Assembly: GCA_964630925.1 (NCBI GenBank)
Contig: CAZVZK010000085.1
Coordinates: forward strand, 1-42,568
DNA from: RGDT01 sp964630925
GTDB taxonomy: Bacteria; Planctomycetota; Planctomycetia; Gemmatales; Gemmataceae
Direction of reading: 5' to 3'
Length of the DNA: 42,568 nucleotides
The position numbers and the translations under genes are program-made. Under the pieces are notes generated by a model. That model did no database searches, was not told the origin of the DNA, and saw only the letters and a program-made list of their open reading frames with translations. Below, one piece after another: positions 39,539-42,568 of this stretch. The stretch's first letter is position 1. Each line of letters starts with the position of its first letter.

Positions 39539-40216
39539 TCACGGCTTCTGGTCGCTGCCTGGCTTGGGCGGCTCCACGGCCTGCTGGCCGTCAATCGCCG
39601 CCCCGTCCGTGGGGGGCAGGCCGAGGACCTCTCGCCATTGATCCTCGATCCGTTGCTTGTAGGGCGGCCAGTTGGAGAATGATAGGAGACACACCAGCAG
39701 GCCGTAAACGAGCAGCCCGCAAAGCAGCCACGCCGCTCCGCAGGCCGGCGGCGTAAGCTCCTTGGCGTGAGTGATGATCAGGGGCCACAAGAACGTCAGG
39801 AGGCCCAGGAAGAGGAAGACGGCCGTCTGGAGCGTGGCCGTTGCCGGCAGTTTCCCCTTGCTGAACTTGTCCCAGTCGCTTTCCCACGTCGAGCCTTTCT
39901 TGAGCAGCAGATACCGCGCGAGGGTGGCCTGGGAGTAGGTCAGCATCCGGTTCCACAAGAACAAGGCGAAGAGGAAGGCCAGCAAGAACCCCGCCCCCCA
40001 GAACAGCATCAAGGCCGCGCCCTGCTGCCCCGCGCCGTCCTTCGGCAGCATGAGGGCGCAGAAGGCCCCGAAGACGGTGATGGCCGTCGTGGTGACGACG
40101 AATCGCTGATTCAGCAACTGATTGATCTCGGCATGCAGTCTCCGCTGGTCTTCCGCCGAGAGGGCGGGAGTCTCGGCCTTCGGTGACGCCTGATCGCCGG
40201 CGACTGGCTCTGCCAT
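39539..40216 (-). CDS. Four-helix membrane protein
   Basis: The product has 225 aa from the ATG at 40216, with GAGGGG upstream. After a soluble N-terminal helix (EDQRRLHAEINQLLNQRFVV) come two membrane helices (VTTTAITVFGAFCALML; LFWGAGFLLAFLFALFLW). A cytoplasmic loop with a conserved-looking LKKGSTWESDWDKFSKGK follows, then two more helices (TAVFLFLGLLTFLWPLII; AAWLLCGLLVYGLLVCLL) and a proline-rich tail. No pore or enzyme signature is seen. Small membrane proteins of this architecture often occur next to nuclease genes in defence islands, but here the link is only positional. The 197 nt upstream of its 3' end (39342-39538) hold no gene. Confidence 0.78.
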   Translation of the reverse strand: MAEPVAGDQASPKAETPALSAEDQRRLHAEINQLLNQRFVVTTTAITVFGAFCALMLPKDGAGQQGAALMLFWGAGFLLAFLFALFLWNRMLTYSQATLARYLLLKKGSTWESDWDKFSKGKLPATATLQTAVFLFLGLLTFLWPLIITHAKELTPPACGAAWLLCGLLVYGLLVCLLSFSNWPPYKQRIEDQWREVLGLPPTDGAAIDGQQAVEPPKPGSDQKP

Positions 40217-40428
40217 CGTGTCCCCTCTTGGCCGTGGGCCCGGCACCAAAAGCCTACAGGCAAGGTGGCCAGAATGGGAGATGGCATCCGGGCCACTTGG
40301 TTGGCCTGGAGGCGGCCGAAGGACATGGCCCGCGAGGCGGGGCGGGGCGGAGTGCCCGGTGCGAACCCTGGCAGCGACGATGGAGTCCTGGCTATGGGGA
40401 GTCGGGCAGGGGTGACGGAGGCTGAACG

Positions 40429-41289
40429 ATGGAAGTGCCGCGAGACGAGCAAGTGCCGCAGGGTGTCCACGACAGGATCTCGGCTTCGCTCCCCGACGTG
40501 CCTGCCTTGCTCCTGCGTGCGGAGAGGCTCTGGGGGGGGCTCCTGCCCCCGTCGTCAGGCAACGTGGCCATCGCGTGCGTCTGCTTGCAGGACTCCCTGG
40601 CGGTCTTCCAGAACGCCTGCATGGCGCTCTACTACGCCCGCTGGGAGTGGCACCGCCTCAGCGGCCACGAGGTACCCGGCTACCCGGAGAATGGCCGCCA
40701 CCATCTCGCGGCGTTCGTCACCAGGCAGCGGTTCGACCACGCCGCCAACTGCCTCTACGCGGGGATGAACCACCTCGCCGGCGCGATGTGGCACTTCCAC
40801 GAGGGGGAGGAGGGGCCGCTGGGGAGCGATTACAAGTCGGCCGAGCAGATCCGCAAGCACTGGGTGAAGGTGGGTTCGGCCCCCGAGTCCCAGCCCATCC
40901 TCGACGCCGCCCTCACCGACAAGGACTGGGACGCAGTTGCCGGCTACAGGGCGAAGTGGAGCCACCGCGAGTACCCCATCGTCGAGGGCGAGTACCGCGA
41001 CCGGAGGGAGGTGGTCTGGAAGGACGAGACGGAGCCGCCCCCGCCCAACGTCCTCCTGACGCACAAGGCCGGGGGCAAGGTGGCCTACGTCACGGCCGGG
41101 GTGGGGAACCACCAATACAGGCTGCCGGATCTCATGGACGCCGGGACGGGGGCACTCCGGGCGGCCGTCACCGCGTCTCGGGCGTTCATCGCCCTGGTCG
41201 AGCAGCACGCCAGGGACGCGCTGGCGGGCCAGCCGGAGAAGGCGCGGTGGATTCGGATGCTGACGGGCTGGGACATCACCGGGCCGTAG
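40429..41289 (+). CDS. Cthe_2314-like HEPN protein (tentative)
   Basis: The product has 286 aa from the ATG at 40429, preceded by GGAGG. It is a soluble, helical protein. The first helices (VAIACVCLQDSLAVFQNACM, then ALYYARWEW) and RFDHAANCLYAGMNHLAGAM form a bundle. R174-A-K-W-S-H179 in YRAKWSHREYPIV is an R-x4-H motif of HEPN type, in the usual 'R-x-x-x-x-H-x-x-Y-P' setting. The last helix is ALRAAVTASRAFIALVEQHA. The overall look recalls the Cthe_2314 HEPN group, whose members are of unknown function. The next gene follows 124 nt later in the same direction. Catalytic activity is not shown by sequence alone. Confidence 0.6.
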   Translation: MEVPRDEQVPQGVHDRISASLPDVPALLLRAERLWGGLLPPSSGNVAIACVCLQDSLAVFQNACMALYYARWEWHRLSGHEVPGYPENGRHHLAAFVTRQRFDHAANCLYAGMNHLAGAMWHFHEGEEGPLGSDYKSAEQIRKHWVKVGSAPESQPILDAALTDKDWDAVAGYRAKWSHREYPIVEGEYRDRREVVWKDETEPPPPNVLLTHKAGGKVAYVTAGVGNHQYRLPDLMDAGTGALRAAVTASRAFIALVEQHARDALAGQPEKARWIRMLTGWDITGP

Positions 41290-41413
41290 GCCGGTGACGC
41301 CGAAGAGACGCGCAAGATGGGGCGGGCCGCCTGAACCCATCCCTGGGATGGCGAGCCCTGTTTGTATCTGCTTCCGGCACCTGGGGCCCACCGGAGACAT
41401 GGGAGACGGAAGG

Positions 41414-42193
41414 ATGACAACCGAGACGCGAGGCAGCGAGGCTCTGGATGCGGCCCTCGGCGTGCTGCTGGGGGGCCAGCGAGAGCATCTCGACCTGGGG
41501 CGGCGGATGTCCGAGGCCGACGGCGGCAACCTCTTTCACATGGACCTGCTGGCCACGGCGGTGCTGAACCGCTCCATGCGCCTCGTGCGGGGCTTCGCCG
41601 ACCTGATCCGGACGAACTTCCTGTGCGCCGCCCCGTTGGTCCGGCTCCAGCTCGACAACTTCCTCCGGTTCAACGCCTCGCGCCATGCGCCGGACCTGGA
41701 CGCCTTCGTGACGGCGCTCCTGCGCGGCACCCCGGTCAGGAAGATGAAGGACACGTCCGGCCAACCGATGACCGACGCCAACCTGCTCCAGAAGGCGGCC
41801 GCAGAGTACCCCGACCTCGATGACATCTACGAGAGGGGCTGCGCGTACATCCACCTTTGCGAGGTTCACATCCTGCACGCCGCAGAGATGACGGGGCCCC
41901 TGCGGTTGGCGCTCTCCATCTCGGAGCGGGAGCCCGAGGTCAACGACGGCCACCGGATCAGTGCCGTCCACGCCATGACCCGCGTCACGGGCCTCGTGTT
42001 GAAGCACGTCGAGGGGTGGGTCCTCACCAAGGCTGAGCCAGGGCTGGTCAGGGACCCCATGAGCCATGCCGAATGGCTGCTGGAGCGGGGACACGTCTCC
42101 AAGGCGAAGGAGTGGCTCCGGCAGGCGGCCGCCTTCCACCGGGATGCCGGCGTCGTCGCGGCCGCCAAGGCGAAGCTGGGGTCACTCATCTAG
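41414..42193 (+). CDS. Helical DUF5677-like hypothetical protein
   Basis: The product has 259 aa from the ATG at 41414, with GACGGAAGG upstream; in-frame codons to 41294 lack support. It is almost all helix. The part LATAVLNRSMRLVRGFADLI, followed by AAPLVRLQLDNFLRF, matches a pattern that I recall from hypothetical proteins related to DUF5677 (retained long helices with N-R-S-x-x-L-x-x-G and P-L-x-R-x-x-L-D). A later segment YERGCAYIHLCEVHILHA carries a conserved-looking H-L-C-x-x-H. The C-terminal 45 residues form TPR-like helices (HAEWLLERGHVSKAKEWLRQ). No catalytic assignment is possible. Its stop overlaps the convergent 42428 gene by 8 nt. Confidence 0.68.
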   Translation: MTTETRGSEALDAALGVLLGGQREHLDLGRRMSEADGGNLFHMDLLATAVLNRSMRLVRGFADLIRTNFLCAAPLVRLQLDNFLRFNASRHAPDLDAFVTALLRGTPVRKMKDTSGQPMTDANLLQKAAAEYPDLDDIYERGCAYIHLCEVHILHAAEMTGPLRLALSISEREPEVNDGHRISAVHAMTRVTGLVLKHVEGWVLTKAEPGLVRDPMSHAEWLLERGHVSKAKEWLRQAAAFHRDAGVVAAAKAKLGSLI

Positions 42194-42428
42194 CCTCAGC
42201 GGCGTTGCGGCTCCCACGGCCACCGTCAGCTTGGCCCTGCGGGCGGCCGAAGCCGGTGGGCGTGACCCGGCCGGCGGCGGCGCGGCCCGCGCCGCCCAGC
42301 CGGGCGAGGGCCAGCACCTCGGCCAGGGCATCGGCCGGCAGGTCGGTGCCGGGGGCGGTGTCGGCGATCAGCACGCGGAGGCGGGCGGCGCGGCGGGAGG
42401 GCGAGTGGGACTTGGGCTTCGTGTTCAC
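42186..42428 (-). CDS. Small basic hypothetical protein
   Basis: The product has 80 aa from the GTG at 42428, with GAGGA upstream. The N-terminal half MNTKPKSHSPSRRAARLRVL, then IADTAPGTDLPADALAEVLA, looks like a basic leader followed by a helix. The C-terminal half is Gly/Arg-rich. No family is recognised. Its stop overlaps the stop of the convergent 41414 gene by 8 nt. A GC hairpin stands just upstream at 42455-42478. The coding call is moderate only. Confidence 0.45.
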   Translation of the reverse strand: MNTKPKSHSPSRRAARLRVLIADTAPGTDLPADALAEVLALARLGGAGRAAAGRVTPTGFGRPQGQADGGRGSRNAAEAR

Positions 42429-42454
42429 TTGGATGTCCTCGATCCGGACGGGCA

Positions 42455-42478
42455 GGCGGTGCCGCCCAGGGCACCGCC
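42455..42478. repeat. 9-bp GC hairpin upstream of the last gene
   Basis: GGCGGTGCC (42455-42463) and GGCACCGCC (42470-42478) are perfect inverted arms around GCCCAG. It lies 27 nt upstream of the GTG at 42428. No T-run follows. It might be a regulatory leader element or chance in GC-rich DNA. The window edge, 42479-42568, holds no further gene. Confidence 0.5.
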
Positions 42479-42568
42479 GGCCGGGATGTCGTGGATGAAA
42501 AAGCCGCCGGCCAATTAGAGCGGTTAGGATTTTGATCTAGCGCGGGAGGGCGGGTTGTGGCAAGATCG

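Noticed and set aside
1..42568. tRNA, rRNA, riboswitch, integrase or transposase genes
   Set aside because: None could be recognised by eye; a covariance-model search would be needed to exclude small RNAs.

Overview
The window is about 70 % GC, densely coded on both strands and rich in proteins of unknown function. Several features point to a planctomycete, most likely of the Gemmataceae. These are an 8.2 kb SBBP/RHS-repeat giant protein, a GYF_2 membrane protein with HEAT repeats, leucine-rich-repeat genes, a STAS protein of the planctomycete type, a lineage-typical 'LRLFACACCR' protein at 33.1-33.8 kb, and -10 boxes of the form GCTAnAAT. The family assignment is inference from protein style, not a search result. 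I saw no rRNA, tRNA, CRISPR array or recognisable transposase.

Layout. (1) 1-3.7 kb: a tight, co-directional run of small unknown genes behind the 3' end of a DUF932 phage/plasmid-type gene; this looks like part of an integrated element or plasmid. (2) 3.8-4.8 kb: a two-gene minus-strand operon (unknown 148-aa protein plus a HEPN-domain protein) with a perfect TATAAT box. (3) 5.0-7.8 kb: a STAS protein, a perfect 46-bp inverted repeat with a 30-nt loop, a small unknown gene, a PD-(D/E)XK-like protein and a protein with an M41-like HEXXH motif. (4) 7.9-14.7 kb: a DnaB-C-domain ATPase divergent from a protein of five 74-aa repeats, a GYF-HEAT membrane protein divergent from an XRE regulator (with an inverted repeat over the -35 box), an unknown gene and a second PD-(D/E)XK-like protein. 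(5) 14.8-24.8 kb: a broken LRR gene, the 2748-aa RHS protein, and a lower-GC block made of its C-terminal tip and a secreted LRR protein. (6) 25-31.5 kb: a secreted degenerate Hint protein, the SRAP protein YedK, a zinc-ribbon protein, small secreted proteins, a YkgJ-type cysteine-cluster protein and a short-chain dehydrogenase. (7) 31.6-33.8 kb: a stand-alone response-regulator receiver with an unknown partner and small conserved proteins. (8) 34-42.4 kb: a region rich in nuclease-like domains: PIN plus zinc ribbon, a 544-aa protein with a HEPN-like motif followed by a PIN-like gene, DUF4365, another HEPN-like protein, and membrane proteins.

How the genes may work together. Regions 2, 3 and 8 carry the domain mix of defence or toxin-antitoxin islands (HEPN, PIN, PD-(D/E)XK, DUF4365, small membrane proteins), but no textbook system is complete here. 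The best candidates for an undescribed module are the HEPN/148-aa pair at 3.8-4.75 kb and the PIN / 544-aa / PIN-like locus at 34.0-37.65 kb. The RHS protein is a candidate surface or secreted polymorphic toxin with a lower-GC C-terminal domain.

Caution on quality. Four genes (24.5-24.8, 27.14-27.28, 36.65-37.65 and 38.43-39.34 kb) need a one-base correction in or next to a short C or G run to read through. This pattern is as consistent with sequencing indels as with real decay.
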